13,777 bases of DNA from an uncultured Clostridia bacterium (GTDB lineage Bacteria > Bacillota > Clostridia > Oscillospirales > CAG-272), in contig CALCTA010000042.1 in assembly GCA_937893945.1 (NCBI GenBank), positions 1 to 13,777 on the forward strand. Reading direction: 5' to 3'. Of this stretch, positions 6,523-13,174 are shown in pieces. The notes beneath the pieces are model-generated. The model was not told where the DNA came from and ran no database searches. It saw only the letters and a program-made list of their open reading frames with translations. Numbering within the stretch: the first letter of the stretch is position 1; every line of letters begins with the position of its first letter. The position numbers were made by a program, and so were the translations under genes.

Positions 6523-7308
6523 ATGAATTACTGGAGACAGAGCAAGAACAATATATACGTTGCCGCGCACAGAGGCTGGTCGGAGAAGTACCCCGAGAAT
6601 ACCATGCTCGCGTTTCGCGCCGCGGCAGAGCTTGGAGTTGACCAGATAGAGCTTGACGTGCGCTGCACGGCTGACGGCGAGCTTGTGATAATACACGACG
6701 CGACGGTAGATCGCACCACAAACGGACACGGAGCGGTCGCTGATATGACGCTTAGCGAGCTTCGCGCGCTTGACGCAGGCTCGTGGAAGGGCGAGGAATT
6801 CGCGGGGGCGAGGATACCCACACTTGACGAGTTTATCGCTTTTGCGAGAGAATATCCCGAGATGACCTTTGATTTTGAGCTTAAGGAATACCCCGAGGGA
6901 GACCGCGAGGAGCTTGCCTACGGGGTCTGCGACAGAGTGCTTAAGGCTCTCGACGAGAACGGTCTTACCGAGCGCTCGGTGGTCAACACCTTCAGCGGAA
7001 AGCTTCATGAGTATATCTACAAAAAGCACGGAATGAAGTACAGACTTCACGTCTATTATCCCATACGTCATCTCGGTACGGATATGACGCTGTTCCCGTA
7101 CTCATATTCATATTGCTCCTGTGTTTTCAGCGACCAGAAGAGCGATTTTGAATATATCGACAGATGCGGAATACAGCCCTGGGCGGGCGCGTCGGTCAAG
7201 GATGACGCGACGGTAGATCTTGCTATCCGCAACGGCGCGGAGCTTATCACCTGCAATAACCCCGACGTAGTTCTCGCACTCCTGAAGCAAAAGGGATATC
7301 ACGAATAA
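6523..7308 (+). CDS. Glycerophosphodiester phosphodiesterase (GDPD)
   Basis: GDPDs hydrolyse glycerophosphodiesters, from phospholipid or teichoic-acid turnover, to glycerol 3-phosphate and an alcohol, using a metal in a TIM barrel. The 261-residue protein shows the full signature: AHRG (15-18), PENT (24-27), ELDV (43-46, metal ligands E43 and D45), HDATVDRTTNGHG (58-70, catalytic H58), FELK (118-121) and the C-terminal ITCNNPD (242-248). There is no signal peptide, so it acts in the cytosol. GGAGGA lies four bases upstream of the ATG. Pairing with a sugar-phosphate-type HAD phosphatase suggests a small phosphate or glycerol salvage unit; this is inference. A strong terminator follows. Confidence 0.93.
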   Translation: MNYWRQSKNNIYVAAHRGWSEKYPENTMLAFRAAAELGVDQIELDVRCTADGELVIIHDATVDRTTNGHGAVADMTLSELRALDAGSWKGEEFAGARIPTLDEFIAFAREYPEMTFDFELKEYPEGDREELAYGVCDRVLKALDENGLTERSVVNTFSGKLHEYIYKKHGMKYRLHVYYPIRHLGTDMTLFPYSYSYCSCVFSDQKSDFEYIDRCGIQPWAGASVKDDATVDLAIRNGAELITCNNPDVVLALLKQKGYHE

Positions 7309-7311
7309 CAA

Positions 7312-7362
7312 ATAAAGCAGTATTTTACTCATTACAAAAGTAAAGTACTGCTTTATCTTTTT
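7312..7362 (+). terminator. Intrinsic terminator after the GDPD gene
   Basis: A stem of about 18 pairs, 7312-7329 with 7339-7356 (core ATAAAGCAGTA / TACTGCTTTAT, with one G-T pair further in), has a nine-base loop and is followed by CTTTTTAA. It ends the HAD/GDPD unit and separates it from the XRE regulator. Confidence 0.88.
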
Positions 7363-7378
7363 AACAACGAATTGATAA

Positions 7379-7406
7379 TTGAAAAAATACGAAAATATGC
7401 TATAAT
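7379..7406 (+). promoter_or_regulatory. Sigma-A promoter of the XRE regulator gene
   Basis: TTGAAA (7379-7384), 16 bases, TATAAT (7401-7406) with an extended -10 TGC at 7398-7400. Transcription would begin near 7413. The short leader contains a perfect palindrome just before the ribosome site. Confidence 0.7.
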
Positions 7407-7421
7407 AAGACCGTAGGCTTA

Positions 7422-7435
7422 CAAAATATATTTTG
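7422..7435. promoter_or_regulatory. 14-base palindrome in the XRE leader, candidate autoregulatory operator
   Basis: CAAAATATATTTTG is a perfect palindrome. It lies about 10 bases after the predicted start point and touches the GGAGGT ribosome site (7435-7440). XRE-family repressors often bind palindromes of this size in their own control region. AT-rich palindromes also arise by chance. Confidence 0.35.
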
Positions 7436-7445
7436 GAGGTACGGT

Positions 7446-8552
7446 ATGAATATAAAAATAGGCGCGACTATCAAAAAGCTCCGCGCAGAAAATAATATTA
7501 CGCAAGAAATGCTTGCTACGGCTATTGGAGTAACTCCTCAGGCGATCTCGCGCTGGGAGTCTGAGGGCGGCTATCCCGATATAGAGCTTCTGCCCGTCCT
7601 TGCCGATTTCTTTTTGGTAAGCACAGATGAACTTCTCGGATATAAGCTGTCTGAAAGAGAGGAAGCACTTGCAAATATAAAAAAAGAGCTGCGCCGACTC
7701 GCAGAGGTCGGAACACATCAGGAAAGACTTTGCTTTGCGCGCGAGTCATTCGCAAAATTCCCGAGCGACGCGAAGATCAAGGTCTATCTTGCGGCGTGTC
7801 TCTCTGACGAATGGAACAACACTCACGAGGAAGCGCTTCACCGAGAAGCAGAAGCGCTCTGCTTGTCTGTTGTTGACGACTGCCGCGATGAAGAGATAAG
7901 ATATGAAGCTATCTGCACGTTGGCTACTATATATACCGAGGCAGAGGAAAGCGAAAAGGCAAAGGAGATTTTGAATTTTCTTTCTCCGATGAAATATTGC
8001 CGAGAGTTCATTCTCGCCTTGGGCGTTGGAGATGATAACACGGAAGTATACAGACAAGACGCGATCGACAAATTGACGGATGCTTTAGGAACATCTATCA
8101 CAAATTATGCCGATGACGATTCGTTGTCAGAGGATCCGTCTACGTGGGATAGCAGGATAGAGATGCTCAGGATATCAAACCAGCTGTACAAGATGATATA
8201 CGGTGAGGATCTTATGTTTAACCATACTCGCCTTTCCCGCAATTATTGGCTGATCTCGACCTTTCAGATGGCACAAGGCAAAAAAGACGAGACGCTCGCC
8301 TCTCTTGAAAAAATGTGCTATCACGCAACCGAGTATGATAAAGCATATGTAAGCGATCACGGCAAGCACTTCACGTCAGTTCTCACAAATAAGCTTATTT
8401 ATCCCGAGCCAAGTAAGGACTTTCACGAGCGCACGGAGCACTCGGAGTGCTATCACATGCTCAAAAAGACACAGCACAACAGATACGATTCTATCCGTGA
8501 AGAGCCTCGTTTTGCTGCGATCGTTCAGCAATTAAGTCAGTATGTGAGATAA
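7446..8552 (+). CDS. XRE-family transcriptional regulator with a helical C-terminal domain
   Basis: The 368-residue protein has an N-terminal Cro/CI-type helix-turn-helix (residues about 5-62: IGATIKKLRAENNITQEMLA, then IGVTPQAISRWESEGGYPDI, ending FLVSTDELLG). This is a very typical Clostridia form. The rest, about 300 residues, is predicted helical, with TPR-like features around 90-190 (AVKV-like repeats such as ESFAKFPSDAKIKVYLAACL and IRYEAICTLATIYTEAEESE) and a less regular tail. In Firmicutes such helical domains can bind peptides or other small signals (compare the PlcR/Rgg group), but no such ligand is shown here. GGAGGT lies five bases before the ATG. It is a single-gene unit; its targets are unknown, and self-regulation through the leader palindrome is plausible. 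Confidence 0.88.
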   Translation: MNIKIGATIKKLRAENNITQEMLATAIGVTPQAISRWESEGGYPDIELLPVLADFFLVSTDELLGYKLSEREEALANIKKELRRLAEVGTHQERLCFARESFAKFPSDAKIKVYLAACLSDEWNNTHEEALHREAEALCLSVVDDCRDEEIRYEAICTLATIYTEAEESEKAKEILNFLSPMKYCREFILALGVGDDNTEVYRQDAIDKLTDALGTSITNYADDDSLSEDPSTWDSRIEMLRISNQLYKMIYGEDLMFNHTRLSRNYWLISTFQMAQGKKDETLASLEKMCYHATEYDKAYVSDHGKHFTSVLTNKLIYPEPSKDFHERTEHSECYHMLKKTQHNRYDSIREEPRFAAIVQQLSQYVR

Positions 8553-8659
8553 GTTGGCGGTATACATTACGATTAATAATAGAATTTCCCATAATGCACA
8601 CGCTGAATATGTTAAGAGAAATGTTTGGAACTGCAATTCTGCTGAGTGCAGTCTTACAT

Positions 8660-8781
8660 AAAGCCTCGCCCTATGGGAGAGGTGGCGGCGTATGCCGCCG
8701 GAGAGGGTAAAGACAAGATCAAGTTAAAAAATGCCCTCTCAGTCTGCATTCGCAGACAGCTCTCCCAGAGGGCGAGCCTTT
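8660..8781. repeat. 122-base cloverleaf-forming intergenic element (MITE-like)
   Basis: The 331-base gap 8553-8883 holds no convincing gene; its main content is this element. Outer arms 8660-8682 and 8759-8781 are inverted repeats matching at 20 of 23 positions (AAAGCCTCGCCC / GGGCGAGCCTTT ends). Inside are hairpin 8684-8699 (GGCGGC-GTAT-GCCGCC), a middle stem 8701-8709 with 8732-8740 (GAGAGGG/CCCTCTC core) and hairpin 8742-8757 (GTCTGC-ATTC-GCAGAC). Together they make a four-way junction in DNA or RNA. GGTTTTTTAA follows, so it may also terminate the XRE transcript. From memory, similar 'CTCTCCC...GGGAGAG' units are frequent in gut Clostridia; this was not checked. No target duplication is evident. 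The rest of the gap shows only a weak hairpin (8630-8652). Confidence 0.75.
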
Positions 8782-8836
8782 GGTTTTTTAACAACTTTTT
8801 GTATTATTTCTTCTACGGTAAATTTTTTTATGAGAC

Positions 8837-8879
8837 AAAAAGCTCCGAATTCGAAAGAATTCGGAGCTTTTATTTTTAT
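8837..8879. terminator. Two-way intrinsic terminator between the XRE and beta-propeller genes
   Basis: A perfect 15-base stem (AAAAGCTCCGAATTC, 8838-8852 with 8857-8871) is closed by a GAAA loop. Plus-strand transcripts run into TTTTATTTTTATTT, minus-strand transcripts into CTTTTTGTC. It is 13 bases beyond the stop codon of the minus-strand gene. Confidence 0.92.
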
Positions 8880-8883
8880 TTGA

Positions 8884-10743
8884 TCATTCTGTCTGACCGT
8901 CAGTTTCACCGCCGGTTTCGCCCTCTGTCTCACCCTCGGTAGCGGGGGGAGTTATACCCGAATCGTATCCGGGAATGAGACAAGCGTCAAGTACGATGTC
9001 AAAGGTCTTGCCGTTAGAGGTGTAGAGCAGCTTGGTGTCTCCGTTGGAATCAACGAAGTAAGCGTATCCCTTATCACCCGAACCCATCTCTATGGTGAGA
9101 GCGGTTTCGCAGATAACCTTCTTGAAGCCTACCTCTTCCTTGGTTGCGCCGTCGGTTGAGGAGTAGATCTTCAATTCATCGTTAAGCGTCTCAGAGAAAT
9201 ATACCGTGCTTCCGCAAAGGAACATCGAACCGGCATTGGATCTGTGGGACACAGACTTCGAGGTACTGTCTGATGCTTTTCTGAATACTATCTTTCCGCC
9301 TGCGGTGGAGGAAGGCTTACTGTAGGTGTAGATGTCTCCCTTTTCTGTGAGAACGAAGGAGTCGATAGTCTTGGCTACTACCACGGAGTCCTCTTCAAAG
9401 TTCTTGCTGTTGAGGGGAACTCTTACGAAATCAGCAGATTCGCTGTCTATGTAGTAGAAATACTTTCCGTCGGGAGAGAACTGACCGATCTCGTCAGCGA
9501 GCTTGCGCGCCTTCTTACCGTCGTAGAGGTAAGTGGATATGACCTTTTCAGAATCGCCGTCCTCGTCGGTTACCGTATGCTCGGCAACGAAGTACGCGTC
9601 TATGAGAGAAGAGGGGCAAACAGTCTTGTTATCGGCAGAGAAGTACTCGAATACACCCTCGCCTATAGCTACGGGCTTCTTTGTTCCTACCTGGTAGATC
9701 CAGGAGACCAGCTTGCCGTTGGTGTGAACGTAGCTGAATACTATCTCAGTTCCGTCAACGTTGAGCGCGTTTACAGACTCGTAGGTGTAAGACGTGGACT
9801 CAACTATAGCCTTCTGCTCGAAGCTTGCTCCGCGCTTGGAGACCTCTATGTAGTAGAGTGCGTTGGTCTCATCGTAAGCGTAAACGTACGTACCGTCGTT
9901 GGAGATAGCCGTAGGAATAAGTCCCTCGGTCTCGCCGATATCGTTAAAGCCTGCGTTGCGGAAATACTTAACTGCAGTGTTCTCGCGATTTCTTCCCGAA
10001 AGCTCGGTATATACGACCGTGCTTGCGTCTCCGGAAACGAGGAAGTTGTCTGCGGAGGAGTCGCTGGAGATATCCTCAAACGCGTTCTTTGAGTAGAACT
10101 GAACTACGCCGCCTTCCTTGAAAATGATACCGGGCTCGTAATCTGCCCATGCGATTATCTTGTCCGCGTCAGCCTGAACCAGCTCAAGATTCTTGCCGTC
10201 AAGAATGTACATTCTCATAACGGTATTGCCGTCGTCGGCGAGGACTTCCTCAAAGACGTAAGCAAAGGAATGGTCCTTGGCGGGATGAAGCTCTATCTCA
10301 CCGTCAAACGTGTGATCGATCTTCTTTCCGTTGGAAAGAATTCCGTAGCTTGCGCCGTCTGCACTTACGAATACCTTGTAAACGTTATCTTCTTTTTCGA
10401 TAGCCTTGTTGGGAGTAGAGAACACCGCAACAAGAAGACAAATAAGCAGAACAACAGCAACGAGCACCGCCACACCTATAAGAATCATCTTGGGATTCAG
10501 ATTGGAAAGGGGATTGCTTCTTCTCTTGGGGGTATTAGAGGGGCGCGGCCTTTTCTGCGGCTGCTTCTGTTTGGGTCTTTGAGCTGATGCGCCTGCCTTG
10601 GCGGACGTGTCTCCAAAGGAATTGAAGTCGTCCTCTACCTGTCCTGCCGAGAAGGAAATATATTCGCTTCCCGATGCCTTGCCGTTAGTGCCTTGAGAGC
10701 CTACGGTCGCGTATGCAGGGCGCATAGAACTGTTTTTAAGCAT
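8884..10743 (-). CDS. Membrane-anchored protein with beta-propeller-like outer domain
   Basis: This is a 619-residue protein of unknown function. Residues 1-85 are a disordered, Ser/Gly- then Lys/Pro/Arg-rich cytoplasmic segment (RPKQKQPQKRPRP). One transmembrane helix follows (MILIGVAVLVAVVLLICLLV, 86-105). The outer part, about 115-590, is made of repeated beta-strand blocks with tags such as SNDGTYVYAYD, NVDGTEIVFSY, SPDGKYFYYID and SSTDG, the pattern of TolB/WD40-like propeller blades. A Glu/Thr/Gly repeat tail (EGETEGETGGETDG) ends the chain. No catalytic motif was seen; a sensor, scaffold or binding role is inferred. I chose the ATG at 10743 because GGAGGT lies five bases upstream; the frame stays open 81 codons further but that part crosses the promoter. 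It is divergent from spoIIIAA and ends at a two-way terminator. Confidence 0.85.
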   Translation of the reverse strand: MLKNSSMRPAYATVGSQGTNGKASGSEYISFSAGQVEDDFNSFGDTSAKAGASAQRPKQKQPQKRPRPSNTPKRRSNPLSNLNPKMILIGVAVLVAVVLLICLLVAVFSTPNKAIEKEDNVYKVFVSADGASYGILSNGKKIDHTFDGEIELHPAKDHSFAYVFEEVLADDGNTVMRMYILDGKNLELVQADADKIIAWADYEPGIIFKEGGVVQFYSKNAFEDISSDSSADNFLVSGDASTVVYTELSGRNRENTAVKYFRNAGFNDIGETEGLIPTAISNDGTYVYAYDETNALYYIEVSKRGASFEQKAIVESTSYTYESVNALNVDGTEIVFSYVHTNGKLVSWIYQVGTKKPVAIGEGVFEYFSADNKTVCPSSLIDAYFVAEHTVTDEDGDSEKVISTYLYDGKKARKLADEIGQFSPDGKYFYYIDSESADFVRVPLNSKNFEEDSVVVAKTIDSFVLTEKGDIYTYSKPSSTAGGKIVFRKASDSTSKSVSHRSNAGSMFLCGSTVYFSETLNDELKIYSSTDGATKEEVGFKKVICETALTIEMGSGDKGYAYFVDSNGDTKLLYTSNGKTFDIVLDACLIPGYDSGITPPATEGETEGETGGETDGQTE

Positions 10744-10817
10744 AGATACCTCCGAAATAGTATATGTAATGTGAATGAATACATCTGTAAAATGCACAGC
10801 GTTATACACCATACAAT

Positions 10818-10846
10818 ATTCTACCATACTTATATACAATTTACAA
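10818..10846 (-). promoter_or_regulatory. Candidate sigma-A promoter of the beta-propeller gene
   Basis: On the minus strand TTGTAA (10846-10841) and TAGAAT (10823-10818) are separated by 17 bases, with an extended -10 TGG. The start point would be near 10811, leaving a leader of about 68 bases. Its presence argues that the open frame upstream of 10743 is not translated. Confidence 0.6.
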
Positions 10847-10897
10847 CAATATATTATTAAAAAACTATTAACAAACCGTGAACACCACAACATATAG

Positions 10898-10904
10898 TGT
10901 CGAA
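10898..10904 (+). promoter_or_regulatory. Candidate Spo0A box in the spoIIIA divergent region
   Basis: TGTCGAA is an exact match to the seven-base Spo0A box. It lies 162 bases before the spoIIIAA start codon and about 90 bases upstream of both predicted start points in the 316-base divergent region. A seven-base match can occur by chance; the context of a sporulation operon raises its value. Confidence 0.35.
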
Positions 10905-10933
10905 TTTTTGTTAAAAATGCCGTATTTTGCGGT

Positions 10934-10949
10934 GCGACATAAATGTCGC
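10934..10949. promoter_or_regulatory. 16-base perfect palindrome, candidate operator between divergent genes
   Basis: GCGACATAAATGTCGC has seven-base arms around AA. Each arm contains TGTCGC, which is one partial Spo0A-box match per strand (TGTCG of TGTCGAA). It sits midway between the beta-propeller promoter and the candidate sigma-E promoter. Confidence 0.45.
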
Positions 10950-10962
10950 TGTAAAAATAAGG

Positions 10963-10991
10963 TAATACGCAAGACTTGACCCGCATAGAAT
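10963..10991 (+). promoter_or_regulatory. Candidate sigma-E promoter of the spoIIIA operon
   Basis: TAATACG (10963-10969) and CATAGAAT (10984-10991) are separated by 14 bases. The -10 matches the sigma-E pattern CATACAnT at seven of eight positions and the -35 has the central ATA. In Bacillus subtilis spoIIIA is transcribed by mother-cell sigma-E, so the fit is meaningful. I found no good sigma-A promoter in the same place. The leader would be about 60 bases. Confidence 0.5.
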
Positions 10992-11059
10992 TTGTACAGA
11001 TGGTTTTTTGAAAAAAAGCTTGAGATTTTTAGCGTAGCTGAAGAAGCAGAGGGAAGTGT

Positions 11060-12088
11060 ATGGCTACTGTGATTTTGCAGAATTTACAAAAAAACTCGCT
11101 CGAAGTGGGCGCGAGATCGGGGGAGAAATCTCCGCTTGAGCGTGTATGCTCCTTTTTTCCTTATGGACTTGCCTGCGAGCTGAGAGATTTTCGAGAGGCG
11201 CGGAGCGGACGGATAGAGGAGATACGGCTTCGTAGCGGACGGCGTGTCTATCTGACGGTAGGAACGCGAGAAGGCAAGAGAAATATCCTGCTTGATAGCT
11301 TTCTTGATTCGGGAACGCTTGGTTCAATACTCAAGCAGATGTGCGATGGCTCGCTTTATACCTATGGCGAGAGCATTATAAAAGGATTTGTATCGCTTGG
11401 CGGTGGAATAAGGGTGGGCGTTTGTGGACGCGCCGCCACGGAGGGCGGCAGGATACTCGGCGTTTATGACGTCTCCTCACTGAATATTCGCCTACCTTGC
11501 GCGGACATACCTCTTGATGAACGCGTAGTTCTCAGGATAAAGCAGAGCTTGCGCCGCGGAGAAGGAGTGCTTGTCTATTCTCCGCCCGCGCAAGGAAAGA
11601 CTACTGTGCTTCGTTATCTTGGAAAGGTGCTTTCAAGCGGCACGGAGCCGCTCCGCACGGTGCTTGTGGATAGCAGAGAGGAGCTTGCGATGTCATCTCA
11701 AGCAAAGGAGCTTTCGGTTGATGTGCTTACGGGTTATCCCAAGGCTCAGGCGATAGCGATAGCGACGGCATTTATGAACCCTGAGGTGATAATCTGCGAT
11801 GAGATAGGCACGGAGGATGACGTTTCGGCTATCTGCGAGGCGCAAAACTGCGGAGTTCCGCTTATAGCCTCGGCGCACGGAGAGTCGGCTATGACTATAC
11901 TTCGCCGTCCATCCCTGCTTGCGCTTCACAACGTGAGAGCCTTCGGACTTTATCTTGGCGTTCGCATATCAAGGAGCGGATTTGATTGCGTTTTGCACTC
12001 GGGAGAGGAGGTCGAGGAGATACTTGAAAGCGGCAGGGATGCTGATGTTAGCACTAAGCGGAATATACCTTTGCTTACAAAGGCTTAA
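11060..12088 (+). CDS. spoIIIAA: Stage III sporulation protein AA, ATPase
   Basis: SpoIIIAA is the secretion-type ATPase on the mother-cell side of the SpoIIIA-SpoIIQ channel, which supports the engulfed forespore and late sigma-G activity. The 342-residue protein has the family pattern: an N-terminal region with IEEIRLRSGRRVYL (52-65), GGGIRVGVCGRA (114-125), Walker A SPPAQGKT (174-181), Walker B VIICDEIG (243-250) and an ASAHGE segment (270-275). The first Walker A residue is Ser where Gly is usual, which need not affect activity. AGAGGG lies six bases before the ATG. The following gene begins inside its 3' end. The family is about 300-350 residues, so length is normal. Confidence 0.95.
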   Translation: MATVILQNLQKNSLEVGARSGEKSPLERVCSFFPYGLACELRDFREARSGRIEEIRLRSGRRVYLTVGTREGKRNILLDSFLDSGTLGSILKQMCDGSLYTYGESIIKGFVSLGGGIRVGVCGRAATEGGRILGVYDVSSLNIRLPCADIPLDERVVLRIKQSLRRGEGVLVYSPPAQGKTTVLRYLGKVLSSGTEPLRTVLVDSREELAMSSQAKELSVDVLTGYPKAQAIAIATAFMNPEVIICDEIGTEDDVSAICEAQNCGVPLIASAHGESAMTILRRPSLLALHNVRAFGLYLGVRISRSGFDCVLHSGEEVEEILESGRDADVSTKRNIPLLTKA

Positions 12089-12494
12089 TGCCATTGGGAA
12101 AAAGCTTTCGGTCGTAAGAGGTCTTTGCGCTCTTATGCGATATACTAAAGCTCAGGTCGAGAACTACTCTATGCCCTGCGGCGAGATACTTCGCAGGTGT
12201 CCGCGGGATATACTCTTGCTTTGCGGATATGAGAAAGACGAGCCGCCGAAGGATTTTTTGGAGCTGTATTCTGTACTCTGTATCGAGGACGCCGAGGCAA
12301 AGAGGATATTTTTTGATTTTGTCAGCGATATGGGCGGCAGCTACCGTGCCGAGCAGGTGCGGCGCTGTGAGGAGTTTTTGAATCTTTTAGGCGAGCGGGA
12401 GAGGTATATAGCGAGCCGTCAACCTCTTGAAAAAAAGCTTACGGTAACGTTTTCGGTATCTTTGGTACTCGCGGTACTCATACTTGCGCTGTGA
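12024..12494 (+). CDS. spoIIIAB: Stage III sporulation protein AB, probable TTG start
   Basis: SpoIIIAB is a mother-cell membrane protein of the SpoIIIA complex, distantly like type II secretion GspF. From the TTG at 12024 it has 156 residues: an N-terminal helix (MKAAGMLMLALSGIYLCLQR), a long soluble helical region with LRRCPRDILLLCG and FFDFVSDMGG, and a C-terminal helix (LTVTFSVSLVLAVLILAL). I prefer TTG because the first helix is otherwise cut short, the sequence then begins like known SpoIIIAB proteins, and GAGGAG (12014-12019) lies four bases upstream, with GAGGAGGT a little further. ATGs at 12039 and 12045 would give 151 or 149 residues. The gene overlaps spoIIIAA by 65 bases, so they are surely coupled. 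Confidence 0.9.
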   Translation: MKAAGMLMLALSGIYLCLQRLNAIGKKLSVVRGLCALMRYTKAQVENYSMPCGEILRRCPRDILLLCGYEKDEPPKDFLELYSVLCIEDAEAKRIFFDFVSDMGGSYRAEQVRRCEEFLNLLGERERYIASRQPLEKKLTVTFSVSLVLAVLILAL

Positions 12495-12517
12495 GAAGAA
12501 AAAGGAATGGTGGATAG

Positions 12518-12718
12518 ATGGAAATAGATGTCGGACTTGTACTTAAAATAGCGGGAGTGGGCGTGCTGGTATCGGTGATATCTTCAATACTGACTAAGTC
12601 GGGCAAGGACGAGCAGGCTATGCTCGTAACCGTTGGGGGTATTGTGGCGGTGATGCTTATGCTTGTCGAGGAGATCGGCTTACTGCTTGAGACTGTGCAG
12701 AGCGTATTCGGGCTGTAG
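12518..12718 (+). CDS. spoIIIAC: Stage III sporulation protein AC
   Basis: This 66-residue protein is nearly all membrane: two hydrophobic helices (LVLKIAGVGVLVSVISSILT and AMLVTVGGIVAVMLMLVEEI) joined by the conserved KSGKDEQA turn. The turn and the length match SpoIIIAC, a small integral component of the SpoIIIA channel. GGTGG lies four bases and AAAGGAA about 11 bases before the ATG. It follows spoIIIAB by 23 bases and precedes spoIIIAD by 10, in standard operon order. Confidence 0.95.
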   Translation: MEIDVGLVLKIAGVGVLVSVISSILTKSGKDEQAMLVTVGGIVAVMLMLVEEIGLLLETVQSVFGL

Positions 12719-12728
12719 CGGTGGTACT

Positions 12729-13145
12729 ATGGATAGCTTTGAGATAATGATGCGCGCCTGCGGTGTTGGGGTAGTTACGGCGCTCTGCCTTGCGGTGATA
12801 GGCAGAACTTCGGGAGGGTACGGATTTGCACTGAGAATAGGCGGTGCCGTACTGCTGTTCGGAATATTTCTGCTTGTATTTACCGAGAGCGTGGATGCGC
12901 TTCGCGCGGTAGCAATAGCGGCATCCGGGAGCAGCTTTGCCGCGGATGCATTTGGAAGGATGCTCAAGGGGTTGGGGGTCGCGCTTTTGTGCAGATTTTG
13001 CTCTGATATATGCAGAGATTGCGGCGAGCAGACCTTGGGAGCGGGAGTGGAGAGCGTGGGGCGGATAGTCATTTTTTCGCTATCCTTGCCGATGCTGACC
13101 GATATTTTAGAGCTTGCGGGAGAGATGCTCGGAATGAGTCGATAG
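12729..13145 (+). CDS. spoIIIAD: Stage III sporulation protein AD
   Basis: The 138-residue membrane protein has helices near 7-27, 34-53 and the C-terminal third. The diagnostic region is LKGLGVALLCRFCSDICRDC followed by GEQTLGAGVESVGRIVIF, which matches the family's 'K.iGiayi.e...d.CkDaGe..la..vE..gKi' block, then LPMLTDILELAGEM. It is a channel component related to SpoIIIAC. I start at ATG 12729, preceded by GCGGTGG; the frame is open further upstream, but that stretch lies inside spoIIIAC. Four Cys residues cluster around the conserved block, more than I would expect, but I attach no function to that. Confidence 0.94.
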   Translation: MDSFEIMMRACGVGVVTALCLAVIGRTSGGYGFALRIGGAVLLFGIFLLVFTESVDALRAVAIAASGSSFAADAFGRMLKGLGVALLCRFCSDICRDCGEQTLGAGVESVGRIVIFSLSLPMLTDILELAGEMLGMSR

Positions 13146-13174
13146 AGCAAAAGAAAAGAGAAGGGAAGCGGAAA

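Noticed and set aside
8594..8710. Short frame (38 codons, MHTLNMLREMF...) after the XRE gene
   Set aside because: It has no ribosome site and runs into the cloverleaf element; no family likeness.
8660..8781. tRNA gene
   Set aside because: The four-armed fold looks tRNA-like, but stem lengths are wrong and there is no TTCRA T-loop or CCA-type end.
8646..8942. 98-codon open frame across the cloverleaf element and terminator
   Set aside because: It reads through two strong structured elements and into the 3' end of the opposing gene; composition is not protein-like.
10744..10986. 81-codon upstream extension of the beta-propeller gene
   Set aside because: It has no ribosome site, runs through AT-rich DNA containing the likely promoter, and has Cys/Tyr/Ile-rich content unlike the rest; GGAGGT marks the ATG at 10743.
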